Part shown: positions 33,843 to 45,798 of the stretch, piece after piece
How the letters are laid out: every line of letters starts with the position of its first letter
Position numbering within the stretch: the stretch's first letter is position 1
Position numbers and translations under genes: made by a program
Assembly (NCBI GenBank): GCA_023678885.1
Contig: CM042998.1
Span: 8,001,820-8,065,819 of the forward strand
Length of the DNA: 64,000 nt
Source: Pogostemon cablin
Taxonomy: Eukaryota > Streptophyta > Magnoliopsida > Lamiales > Lamiaceae
Reading direction: 5' to 3'
The notes under the pieces: generated by a model
What the model saw: the letters and a program-made list of their open reading frames with translations, nothing else
The model's database searches: none
Told to the model about the DNA's origin: nothing

Positions 33843-35108
33843 TGATAGTCATAATTTTACCTCATTATTTTAGATGAATTCATATATATTTTTATGTGAG
33901 TTGTGATTATTTTATATTAATTACGACTTATTTCTATTTCACACATTATATTTTAATTCTTGTCTAAACAGACCAAAAATAAGAGAAACTGTACAGTCAC
34001 ATAATTATTTATGTGGGACTGTTACAATAAATTTAATTGCAGTAAAATAAAGATTTGACCAAGATAAATTAAGGAGAAATTTGATTTGAAAAGAAAAAGG
34101 AAACATACCAAAAAGATTGGAGATGCATTGAACGTGAACATTCTTCAAAGAAGGAAGGTCAAAGATAAATTTATTAAGGATTCATATATTAATATTGGGA
34201 GATTATCTCACGCTGTTCATCATTCCACATCCAGGGCGGCACGTTGAAGGCAGATTGGCAGGAGAAGAAGACGCACCACCAGTTGAAGAGCACGGGTTTT
34301 ATTGTTTTTAATTTAATTTAGTTTCAATTATGTAATTCATTTACTAGTCCGAGGATTATGAACCTCCCTTAGATTAATTTACATGTTTTATTATGAATAA
34401 TATTATCAACCTGTTTTATGAATTTATTTTGTGATTGACTTTAATATGAATTATAATTTTTCAATTGCTTGTGTAGACTACTCCTCTCATAGGTGATTGA
34501 TTATTCAATAGCTATTTTACATATTATAATCCATGATTATTATAATATTGTGAACCGAGTAGCAAAATGAGGAAGTACCTCTTGAAATCACGAAATCTAG
34601 GTTGTATGATTCTCTACCCCCGTTTTCATAGCCTAGAAGTCCTAATATCTAAATCTTCATGCATTGCCGAGTTCGAATCCATAGGGTCACTCGGGAATAG
34701 TTTAATCTAGAGGTCGTACCCTAAGTTATTAATCTTAAGGATATTTCGAGTTAATTGGTCGTACCGTTAGCTTAGGGGGCTTGAGTTTATGAACTTGTTG
34801 GTGTTTTAGGAATTTGATACATGTGAATTAGGATACGGGAGGGGAATCAAATCCTTGGACTAGGTTTTCAATTTTATTTATTTATCTTATATTTACATCT
34901 TTTGCAATTTTAATTATTTATGTTTTTATGTTTATTAGTTGTTAATTCAATCCAAACCCCCCTCCGGTTACTCATTTGAAAGCACATTAAATTCAATTTA
35001 AATTCAATTACTCCCTTGGGTTCGACCCGTACTCATCCAACTATATTCTAGTGGATTTGTTCGGAAATTTTATAAATATTATTTTTGGGTGTCGGCGATA
35101 GCACATCA
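33843..35108 (+). mobile_element. 5' LTR of the Athila/Tat-like element (~1.27 kb)
   Basis: Begins TGATAGTCATAATTTTACCTC and ends GATAGCACATCA, giving TGAT...ATCA inverted ends. Near the end it has CCCTTGGGTTCGACCCG, which precedes the primer site in many plant gypsy LTRs. The start was chosen from the inverted match to the end, because the partner LTR is missing. Confidence 0.68.
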
Positions 35109-35113
35109 AATTT

Positions 35114-35131
35114 TGGCGCCGTTGCCGAGGA
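35114..35131 (+). promoter_or_regulatory. Primer-binding site, aspartate tRNA type
   Basis: TGGCGCCGTTGCCGAGGA lies five bases after the LTR end. It is the characteristic primer site of Athila/Tat/Ogre-type plant gypsy elements (usual form has GGGGA at the end), with one change. Confidence 0.9.
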
Positions 35132-35206
35132 GTAATCCCAAATTTTTGTTGAATTTTTTGTGTTTTTATTTTATTTATTTTCGAATTTTCCCCAGCAGTG
35201 CACTGA

Positions 35207-35229
35207 CACTGAACCCTTCAGTGTCAGGT
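35207..35229 (+). repeat. Perfect 10-bp hairpin repeat, copy 1
   Basis: TGACACTGAA-CCC-TTCAGTGTCA is a perfect inverted repeat with a 3-nt loop in the element leader. A copy with one stem mismatch and loop GCC lies at about 35847-35869 inside the gag-like frame (coding TDTEAFSV). A third, decayed one (ACACTGAACCCTTCATTGTT) is near 37269. Confidence 0.85.
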
Positions 35230-35298
35230 CTGCCTTGTTTTTATTTTTCTATTTTTTTGTGAATAATCACTTTCTCCCCCTTGTAGGCTCAGTTCTAA

Positions 35299-36167
35299 TG
35301 TATCAATATCATGGTTTTTATGGTCAAAATATTCAGCTATGTTGGATGTGTGCAACCACTCTCCATTCCAATCATGATTGTCCAGTTTTGATTGAAAGAT
35401 CTCGTAGGGCAAATTTTCAAAGGCATTGGAATGATCAACCATATGTCAACACTTGCAATCAAGGAAGGCATCACGATTTCCGATATGTGGACCGTTATCA
35501 CAATCAACCTTATGAATATCAAAGTCATGGCTACTATGATAATGAATGCTATTATGAGGATGATGAGTATTATGGTGGTGAACAAAGTTCGAAGGTTTCA
35601 TTAGAGTCCTTGTTGAAACGGATAGAAATTAGTAATTTGATATTTCAACAAGGAACCCAATTGAGTCTTTGGAGTTTGGAGTGCCAATGTAGCCAATTAA
35701 GGACCGAGGTTGAACGTATGGTGGCACAACAAAGTAGAAATCATGAGGAATGTATTGAGGAGTCCACCCATGATGAGAATTTGGAGATGGAAATCGAAAT
35801 TGAAGAGGATGAAGAGGCTGAAAATTCTGCAGATTCTGTGCAGGAAACTGACACCGAAGCCTTCAGTGTCAGTTCAGTTAGAAACGAAAATGAGAAAAAG
35901 CTGCCCGAATTAAATTCTACTAATTCTGATTCATTTTCATCTTTATACAGGTTGCCAAAGGTTGAAGATCCTCAAGTAAAGGAGACAATTGAAGAGTTTC
36001 GTATTGATGAGATTAAAGATCCTTTTCTTGAGGCGATCAAACAATTTTCTGTGGAGCTTGACATGTTAAGGCTGACCAAGAATTATATAATTTTGAAGGG
36101 AGAGAACACTTCTCACAAACCAATAAGATCATTATATTGGTTTGAACATTTTACTCCTATTACGTGA
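35299..36167 (+). CDS. Gag-like protein of a non-autonomous gypsy element, single zinc knuckle
   Basis: The open frame runs from 35160, but its first 46 codons are hydrophobic and overlap the leader. I prefer the ATG at 35299 (MYQYHGFYGQNIQLC), giving about 289 residues. Near its start CWMCATTLHSNHDC is a perfect CX2CX4HX4C zinc knuckle. Then comes a tyrosine- and asparagine-rich stretch (HNQPYEYQSHGYYDNE), a region resembling the coiled part of plant Athila/Tat gag proteins (LESLLKRIEISN...), and a strongly acidic segment (EMEIEIEEDEEAENSADSV). The usual N-terminal capsid region before the knuckle is missing. It is intact, but probably serves only element RNA packaging, if anything. Confidence 0.65.
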
Positions 36168-36240
36168 AAGTGAAGTGAACGTCGAGCCAACGATGTTAAG
36201 AAAAGGCGCTTGTTGGGAGGCAACTCAACTTAGATTTTTA

Positions 36241-38300
36241 TTTTTATTTGAATTTTATTTGTTTTAATAAATAATCTTGTTCTTTTGGTAGGTGTTTATT
36301 TTTAGGCTATGGAGTGAAGTGGCAATGATGTTGATGGTGTTTTTGGAGAAAAGAAGAGAAAAAATCCCAACATGTGGCAAGCAAAATAATTAGGTGTGGG
36401 TAGGTTTGGTGTATTGAGTGGTACTTGAAGTTGCAATTTTTTTATTTAATTACATGTGCATATAATAATTCATTTGGAATCATATTTTTACATTTGTGCA
36501 CATGAGAAGGTGGTGTTGGATTTATGATGAAATTGTGCTTTGATATGTGAAATTTTTGGCATGACAAGAGAGTTGAATTTGATGTACCAATACATGTGAG
36601 TTGTTGGATTTGTCTTATTATTTTTGTGAAAAATGTGGAAGAATTTTTGTTTGAGAATTCATGGCAAAATTACCCTATTGTTGTGTGCTTTGAGCCTTGA
36701 AGAGCTATCATCTATACAAGCTCTATATTTTTCTTGATTGAGTGCAAATTGAACTTGATATGTACATTCTAGAACTTGCTCCTTGAATACATTTTGAGAT
36801 CTTACATTTGAGCATATGTACTTAAATAATATAGGCACCTAGACAAGCCGTATTTTGGCCTTCTTTTTACCTACCTAATCATATAAATCTTTTAGGAGAG
36901 CCAAGTTGAGCCTAACCTTTTCTTTGATGAATGAGCATATCAATTTAGCCATGTTCCATTTCTTTCTTGAACTCTTCCATTTGAACCTCCTACTATTTTG
37001 CATATTGTGGAATTCATTGAAATGTATTTGTTGTGATTGGATTTATGATGAAGGGGAGATTATGGTTGAGAAAAAGAAGAAAAAAAATGGAAAAGGAAAA
37101 AATAAGAGAAGAAAAGGAAAAAAATTGGTGAAAGAAAAAAAGCTTGGAGTGGAAAAAAGGAAAAATATCAAGTGAGAACTCCAGAAAAAAAAGAAAAAAA
37201 GAATTCTGAAATTGAAAAGAAAATTGGCAGACAAGCTGTAAATTTTACAGAAATTTCCAGAATGTACGAACACTGAACCCTTCATTGTTGCCCTATTTTT
37301 TTTTGAAATTTTGTAAAAGAAACAGGTGTGGGTACATTGGGTTTGAAGAGAATGCAGGATTTTCATACAAGAAAAATGAAGAAGTGGATGTGGAAAAAAA
37401 TGAGAATGACAAGATGTATCCATTTGATGTACGTTTTATATGATTAACACAATTTGCAAAGTGGTATATTTAACATTTCTAATCCTTTTTATCCCACCTT
37501 ATCCCAAGCCCCATTACAACCATTTAAAAGCCCTTTTGATATTTGTGCAATGCTTATTGAACTTGGTGGAGATTTGATTTGGGAGCAAACTTATGGTAAT
37601 GTCTTGTCTTGTTTAATTTTGAGTGTTTTGCTACCCATTACTTATATTTGAGTGTTATTGAGCGAAACCATTGTGAGACCATGAATTCTTGAATTTCCAT
37701 ATTCTACATAAGTTGCGAAATTTTTGTGAGACATTCTATCACTCATTTGTATTTGGTGTAACTTGTTTGGTCTCTCTTGGAAGTGTCATAATTTTTCTAT
37801 CAGTTATTGCGTTCAGATTCAACGAACCTACTTCAAGTTCAACAAATCTTTCCATACGAAAGGATTCATTTTCCGGCTTGATCCGATTTTTGAGAATTTT
37901 CCTCCCACGTGGGACAATAATTTGGACAATAATTTCGTATTAATTCCCATTACGCCTCACATAACCTCTCCAGTAGTTGAGTCAAATTACACTCACCCAC
38001 TATACTCATTTAATTGGTGATTAATTTAACAATTAACCCTTATTAACCAATTAATTCCAATTAATTAATTAATTAATTAAATTAATTCCTACAATCCCCC
38101 ACATGAGTGGAATTTGGTGAACCCACATGAAATACAGACACACAATCCAGTCCTCGTGAGACACTAATGTATCCAGACAGGTAGCTTGGAACTTTGAACC
38201 TTCCGTAGTCCAACACTATCGAGTATACCGGTGGCTTAGTAGACACAAGGTTTTTTCTTTTTGGTATGTGGGTAATTTGCAGACTGTTCGAACTGATTTT
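36241..38300. other. Non-coding tail region after the gag-like ORF
   Basis: No coding region is recognised. A purine-rich low-complexity run (about 37066-37205, AAAAAGAAGAAAAAAAATGG-like) creates lysine-rich and phenylalanine-rich frames that are not genes. TTAATTAATTAATTAATTAA lies near 38060. A stretch near 38095-38210 (CAATCCCCCACATGAGTGG) and the 102-codon minus ORF at 38082-38390 are unassigned. This segment probably contains the remaining part of the Athila/Tat-like element and the junction to the next LTR. Confidence 0.45.
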
Positions 38301-40138
38301 GACATAGCTATTTCCCTTGAAAGTTTGCAAACTTAATTTCTGTATGTAGCTGAACTCGTTAGCTTTCCGTAGCCACTTGAAACGTCTCAATCCGATTATT
38401 CTACAATTAGTTATGATTTTTCTCGTAAACTACCGCTAGCTGAAAAATTTCCGAATTTTTATGTCGAATTCAAACTTATTTTCTATCGTTTCGTTTAGTT
38501 AATGTATTGAAACGAGTTATGTGGGATTGTGAACTGATGTTAAGGAGTTACATACCATTTTTATTTAATATCGACTCGTTCGAACTCGATTAGGATTTGT
38601 TTTTAGCAATGAAAGAGATGTTACCGCTAATAGTTAGTTATATTTAATTTGTCTTTAATTGCTCATCTCCTTTCTAGATAAAGAACCATCGACGAAGGGC
38701 AAGGGACCGACTTCAAATTCCGGAGAGAGTTAATCACTTCCTTGTAAGTTGATAATTCGGGAACGCCTTCTCTTTTGGGAAGTGTGGACCCTCGATAAAT
38801 GTGCATTTATTTTAGTTTTAGTTAATTGATAAGAAAATTATTTGGTATTGTGTTATGTGGTAAAGAGCCTGATTGGCTCGATTGCTCTGGTTAGAGTCCT
38901 ATTACCCATTTTATGCGTATTATTGATTTTAACTTATGTTGAAGAGCCTTGCCGGCTCGATATCTGATAGCATTTATTGTGAATTATTTGAGAATTGATT
39001 TCTGGTTATTTTGTGTGCCAATTAAGACTCTAACTTTAGTCGTTATTCATCTTATGATGCATATGCATATGTATGCCTGGTACCAAGGTTAAGTAGCCCG
39101 AATTGGTCACGGTTCGGGTGAGTTGGAGCGACATTGATTAAGTAGCCCGAATTGTCGCGGTTCGGGTGAGTTAGAGTGACAACCAAGTTACCCGTGATTG
39201 GCAAACCCGGGTGAGTTAGATCTAACGGGGCACCTGTCCATTTGCCAAATACTGATATTCTGGAGGGTGATCGTTAGATGGATCAGTCTATTATAGGCTC
39301 AGTCAATGTCACCGGTGTGGGACAGGCATGTCATATATGTTTATATGTTTGATCATTTCAAGTATTCACATCGATATTGAATTGTGAACTTTAGCACTTG
39401 ACGTGTTGAGAATGAATATTAATGTGCTTTTTATCTAGAGAACGGTGACGGGCTTGGAATGTCTCTCGACGGAGAGCTCAGTTCGAAGAGGATATTGACT
39501 ACCCACGCATTTTTATGTGATAACATGTTGTTTGAACTAATTGTGTTATTCGTAAATGTGCACTAAGGTTTTTATTTTCATTAATATGTACACTGAGAGA
39601 GAAATAGTTATTGTGGGACGAAATATTGGATTTTATATCATGAACCGCGAGTGGGAATACATGCTTCATATAAGGGTCGGGGTGACCGGCTTATCACCTC
39701 ACTGAGCTAGTGGTTTTGCTCACCCCCCATCATTCTTTCCTTTTCAGGCTGTTGATATCGTTTTGGTTGGAGGTTTTCCTATCGTTTGCTCGTCATCCAA
39801 TCCGTGTTTTGGGTACTTTCTCTTTTATGTAAATTGACGGATTCATTGGCGAGATTGTATAGTTTATATTTGGTAACCCCCTTGATGTTCTTTTTGTACC
39901 TTCGTGATGTTATATCGTTCATGTATATTTTCTTTAAACGAAGTTACACCGTTGTATTTTGTACCTTTGTAAATCCTTGTTGATACTTTTTGAGATGATG
40001 TCCTCGGGTTGTACCCGTTGTCATCAGTTGTTCAGCCTTATGTTTTCTATAAACTTTGTGGAGTGGAGTGCACCCATTCTGCGAAATTTATGGTTAACGT
40101 GGCGGTTGTCGCGTTATGTCTGGGGTCGGGGCGTGACA
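38300..40138 (+). mobile_element. Tekay-type gypsy LTR, solo or truncated, abutting the satellite
   Basis: The end GGGGTCGGGGCGTGACA (40122-40138) is a typical Tekay/Del LTR end. Inside, TTTTGCTCACCCCCCATCATTC...TTTTCAGG (about 39713-39750) matches a block in the LTR at 8744-10427, and paired phrases such as AAGTAGCCCGAATT...GGTTCGGGTGAGTT (39091 and 39139) form a short repeat. There is no internal element sequence on either side, so it is a solo LTR or a fragment. The 5' limit is not visible to me and is given only roughly. Confidence 0.62.
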
Positions 40139-42087
40139 ATGTGTGCATCTAAATGAAAGAAATATTGATCTAACAAAGAAAATATGCATCAAAATGAAGT
40201 AAATATGCATCGAAACAAAGGAAATATTTATCGTAATGAAGAAAATATGCATCAAAATGAAGTAAATGTGCATAGAAACGAAGGAAATATGCATCGGAAC
40301 GAAGTAAATATGCGTCAAATTGAAGTAAATAAGCATCAAAACGAAAGAATGTTGATCGTAATGAAATAAATATGCATCAAAATGAAGTAAATATGCATCG
40401 AAATGAAAGAAATGTTGATCGTAATGAAGTAAATAAACATCAAAATTTAGCAAATATGCATCAAAACGAAGGACATATTGATCGTAATTAAGTAAATATG
40501 CATCAAAATGAAGTAAATATGCATCGAAATGAAGGAAATGTTCATCGTAATGATGTAAATATGCATCAAAATGAAGTAAATGTGCATTGAAACGAAGGAA
40601 ATATGCATCAAAACGAAGTAAATATGCATCAAAATGAAGTAAATATACATCTAAACGAAGGAAATATTGATCATAATGAATTAAATATGCATCAAAATAA
40701 AGTTAATATGCATCGAAATGAAGTAAATATTGATATTAATGAAGTAAATATTTATCAAAATGTAGTAAATATGCATCGAAATGAAGGAAATGTAGATCTT
40801 AATGAAGGAAATATGCATCAAAATAAAGTAAATATGCATCAAAACAAAGGAAATGTTGATCGTAATGAAGTAATTATGCATCAAAATTAAGTAAATGTGC
40901 ATCGAAATGAAGGAAATACGCATCAGAACGAAGTAAATATGCATCAAAATGAAGTAAATTTGCATCGAAACGAAGAAAATGTTGATCGTAATAAAGTAAA
41001 TATGCATCAAAATGAAGTAAATATGCATCAAAACGAATTAAATATTCATCAAAATGAAGTAAAAATGCATTAAAATGAAATATGTGTGCATCTAAATGAA
41101 AGAAATATTGATCTAACAAAGAAAATATGCGTCAAAATGAAGTAAATATGCATCGAAACGAAAGAAATGTTGATCGTAATAAGGTAAGTAAGCATCAAAA
41201 TTTAGCAAATATTCATCAAAACGAAGGACATATTGATCGCAATGAAGTAAATATGCATCAAAATAAAGTAAATATGCATCTAAATGAAGGAAATGTTCAT
41301 CGTAATGAAGTAAATATGCATCAAAAGGAAGTAAATGTGCATCGAAACGAAGGAAATATGCATCGAAACGAAGTAAATATGCATCAAAATGAAGTAAATA
41401 TACATCTAAACGAAGGAAATGTTGATCGTAATGAATTAAATATGCATCAAAACAAAGTTAATATTTATCGAAATGAAGGAAATATTGATATTAATGAAGT
41501 AAATATTTATCAAAATATAGTAAATATGCATCGAAATGAAGGAAACGTTCATCTTAATGAAGGAAATATGCATCAAAATAAAGTAAATATGCATCAAAAC
41601 GAAGAAAATGTTGATCGTAATGAAGTAATTATGCATCAAAATGAAGTAAATGTGCATAGAAACGAATGAAATACGCATCGGAACGAAGTAAATATGCATC
41701 AAAATGTTGAAAATATGCATGAAAACGAAAGAAATATTGATCATAAAGAAGTAAATATGCATCAAAATGAAGTAAATATGCATCGAAACGAAGGAAATGT
41801 TGATCTTAATGAAGGAAATATGTATCAAAATGAAGTAGATATAAATCAAAACGAATGAAATGTTGATCGTAATGTAGTAATTATGCATCAAAATGAAGTA
41901 AATGTGCATCGAAATGAAAGAATACGCATTGGAACGAAGTATATATGCATCAAAATGAAGTAAATATGCATCGAAACGAAGGAAATGTTGATCGTAATAA
42001 AGTAAATATGCATCAGAATGAAGTAAATATGCATCAAAACGAATTAAATATTCATCGAAATGAAGTAAAAATGCATTAAAATGAAAT

Positions 42088-45000
42088 ATGTGTGCATCTA
42101 AATGAAAGAAATATTGATCTAATAAAGAAAATATGCGTCAAAATGAAGTAAATTTGCATCGAAACGAAGGAAATATTTATCGTAAAGAAGAAAATATGCA
42201 TCAAAGTGAAGTAAATGTGCATAGAAACAAAGGAAAAATGCATCGGAACGAAGTAAATATGCATCAAAATGAAATAAATAAGCATCAAAATGAAAGAATG
42301 TTGATCGTAATGAAATAAATATGCATCAAAATGAAGTAAATATGCATCGAAAAGAAAGAAATGTTGATCGTAATGAAGTAAATAAGCATCAAAATTTAGC
42401 AAATATGCATCAAAACGAAGGACATATTGATCGCAATGAAGTAAATATGCTTCAAAATGAAGTAAATACGCATCGTAATGAAGGTAATGTTCATCGTAAT
42501 GAAGTAAATATGCATCAAAAGGAAGTAAATGTGCATCGAAACGAAGGAAATATGCATCGAAACGAAGTAAATATCCATCAAAATGAAGTAAATATACATC
42601 TAAACGAAGGAAATGTTGATCGTAATGAATTAAATATGCATCAAAATAAAGTTAATATGTATCGAAACGAAGGAAATATTGATATTAATGAAGTAAATAT
42701 TTATCAAAATGTAGTAAATATGCATCGAAATGAAGGAAACGTTGATCTTAATGAAGGAAATATGCATCAAAATAAAGTAAATATGCATCAAAACGAAGGA
42801 AATGTTGATCGTAATGAAGTAATTATGCATCAAAATGAAGTAAATGTGCATAGAAACGAAGGAAATACGCATCGGAACGAAGTAAATATGCATGAAAATG
42901 TAGTAAATATGCATCAAAATGAAAGAAATATTGATCATAATGAAGTAAATATGCATCAAAATGAAGTAAATATGCATCGAAACGAAGGAAATGTTGATCT
43001 TAATGATGGAAATATGCATCAAAATGAAGTAGATATAAATCAAAACGAAGGAAATGTTGATCGTAATGTAGTAATTATGCATCAAAATGAAGTAAATGTG
43101 CATCGAAATGAAGGAAATACGCATCGGAACGAAGTAAATATGTATCAAAATGATGTAAATATACATCAAAACGAAGGAAATGTTGATCGTAATAAAGTAA
43201 ATATGCATCAAAATGAAGTAAATATGCATCAAAACGAATTAAATATTCATCGAAATGAAGTAAAAATGCATTAAAATGAAATATGTGTGCATCTAAATGA
43301 AAGAAATATTGATCTAACAAAGAAAATATGCGTCAAAATGAAGTAAATATGCATCGAAACGAATGAAATGTTTATCGTAAAGAAGAAAATATGAATCAAA
43401 ATGAAGTAAATGTGCATAGAAACGAAGGAAATATGCATCAGAACGAAGTAAATATGCATCAAAATGAAGTAAATAAGCATCAAAACGAAAGAATGTTGAT
43501 CGTAATGAAATAAATATGCATCAAAATGAAATAAATAAGCATCAAAATGAATGAATGTTGATCGTAATGAAATAAATATGCATCAAAATGAAGTAAATAT
43601 GCATCGAAACGAAAGAAATGTTGATCGTAATGAAGTAAATAAGCATCAAAATTTAGCAAATATGCATAAAAATGAAGGACATATTGATCGCAATGAAGTA
43701 AATATGCTTCAAAATGAAGTAAATACGCATCGTAATGAAGGTAATGTTCATCGTAATGAAGTAAATATGCATCAAAAGGAAGTAAATGTGCATCGAAACG
43801 AAGGAAATATGCATCGAAACGAAGTAAATATCCATCAAAATGAAGTAAATATACATCTAAACGAAGGAAATGTTGATCGTAATGAATTTAATATGCATCA
43901 AAATAAAGTTAATATGTATCGAAACGAAGGAAATATTGATATTAATGAAGTAAATATTTATCAAAATGTAGTAAATATGCATCGAAATGAAGGAAACGTT
44001 GATCTTAATGAAGGAAATATGCATCAAAATAAAGTAAATATGCATCAAAACGAAGGAAATGTTGATCGTAATGAAGTAATTATGCATCAAAATGAAGTAA
44101 ATGTGCATAGAAACGAAGGAAATACGCATCGGAACGAAGTAAATATGCATGAAAATGTAGTAAATATGCATCAAAACGAAAGAAATATTGATCATAATGA
44201 AGTAAATATGCATCAAAATGAAGTAAATATGCATCGAAACGAAGGAAATGTTGATCTTAATGATGGAAATATGCATCAAAATGAAGTAGATATAAATCAA
44301 AACGAAGGAAATGTTGATCGTAATGTAGTAATTATGCATCAAAATGAAGTAAATGTGCATCGAAATGAAGGAAATACGCATCGGAACGAAGTAAATATGT
44401 ATCAAAATGATGTAAATATACATCAAAACGAAGGAAATGTTGATCGTAATAAAGTAAATATGCATCAAAATGAAGTAAATATGCATCAAAACGAATTAAA
44501 TATTCATCGAAATGAAGTAAAAATGCATTAAAATGAAATATGTGTGCATCTAAATGAAAGAAATATTGATCTAACAAAGAAAATATGCGTCAAAATGAAG
44601 TAAATATGCATCGAAACGAATGAAATGTTTATCGTAAAGAAGAAAATATGAATCAAAATGAAGTCAATGTGCATAGAAACGAAGGAAATATGCATCAGAA
44701 CGAAGTAAATATGTATCAAAATGAAGTAAATAAGCATCAAAACGAAAGAATGTTGATCGTAATTAAATAAATATGCATCAAAATGAAATAAATAAGCATC
44801 AAAATGAATGAATGTTGATCGTAATGAAATAAATATGCATCAAAATGAAGTAAATATGCATCGAAAAGAAAGAAATGTTGATCGTAATGAAGTAAATAAG
44901 CATCAAAATTTAGCAAATATGCATCAAAACGAAGGACATATTGATCGCAATGAAGTAAATATGCTTCAAAATGAAGTAAATACGCATCGTAATGAAGGTA

Positions 45001-45798
45001 ATGTTCATCGTAATGAAGTAAATATGCGTCAAAAGGAAGTAAATGTGCATCGAAACGAAGGAAATATGCATCGAAAGGAAGTAAATATCCATCAAAATGA
45101 AGTAAATATACATCTAAACGAAGGAAATGTTGATCGTAATGAATTAAATATGCATCAAAATAAAGTTAATATGTATCGAAACGAAGGAAATATTGATATT
45201 GATGAAGTAAATATTTATCAAAATGTAGTAAATATGCATCGAAATGAAGGAAACGTTGATCTTAATAAAGGAAATATGCATCAAAATAAAGTAAATATGC
45301 ATCAAAACGAAGGAAATGTTGATCGTAATGAAGTAATTATGCATCAAAATGAAGTAAATGTGCATAGAAACGAAGGAAATACGCATCGGAACGAAGTAAA
45401 TATGCATGAAAATGTAGTAAATATGCATCAAAACGAAAGAAATATTGATCATAATGAAGTAAATATGCATCAAAATGAAGTAAATATGCATCGAAACGAA
45501 GGAAATGTTGATCTTAATGATGGAAATATGCATCAAAATGAAGTAGATATAAATCAAAACGAAGGAAATGTTGATCGTAATGTAGTAATTATGCATCAAA
45601 ATGAAGTAATTGTGCATCGAAATGAAGGAAATACGCATCAGAACGAAGTAAATATACATCAAAATGATGTAAATATGCATCAAAACGAAGGAAATGTTGA
45701 TCGTAATAAAGTAAATATGCATCAAAATGAAGTAAATATGCATCAAAACGAATTAAATATTCATCGAAATGAAGTAAAAATGCATTAAAATGAAATAT
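42088..45798. repeat. Expanded higher-order repeats (1,196 and 1,257 bp) within the array
   Basis: Three consecutive units are longer than 943 bp. All three carry about 12 extra monomers (around the MHENVVN / VDLNDGN / INQNEGN-type heptads). The second and third also carry an extra block of about 61 bp around 43525-43585 and 44780-44845. The preceding unit (41087-42088, 1,001 bp) has the 12-monomer block but lacks about nine others. The two 1,257-bp units are nearly identical to each other. Confidence 0.9.

Larger units (their letters stand above)
33843..36240 (+). mobile_element. Non-autonomous Ty3/gypsy element (Athila/Tat-like): LTR, primer site, gag-like ORF
   Basis: A LTR (33843-35108) is followed by an Asp-tRNA-type primer site, one gag-like reading frame (35299-36167) and, just after it, GCGCTTGTTGGGAGGCAACTC. 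That phrase normally follows the coding region in plant Athila/Tat-group elements. Protease, RT and integrase are all absent, so the copy or family is non-autonomous. I find no second LTR before 38 kb; the 3' end is therefore lost or too diverged to see, and the end given here is a minimum. Confidence 0.75.

Noticed and set aside
36906..37423. Lysine-rich plus ORF and phenylalanine-rich minus ORF
   Set aside because: Both derive from a purine-rich low-complexity run and have no domain.
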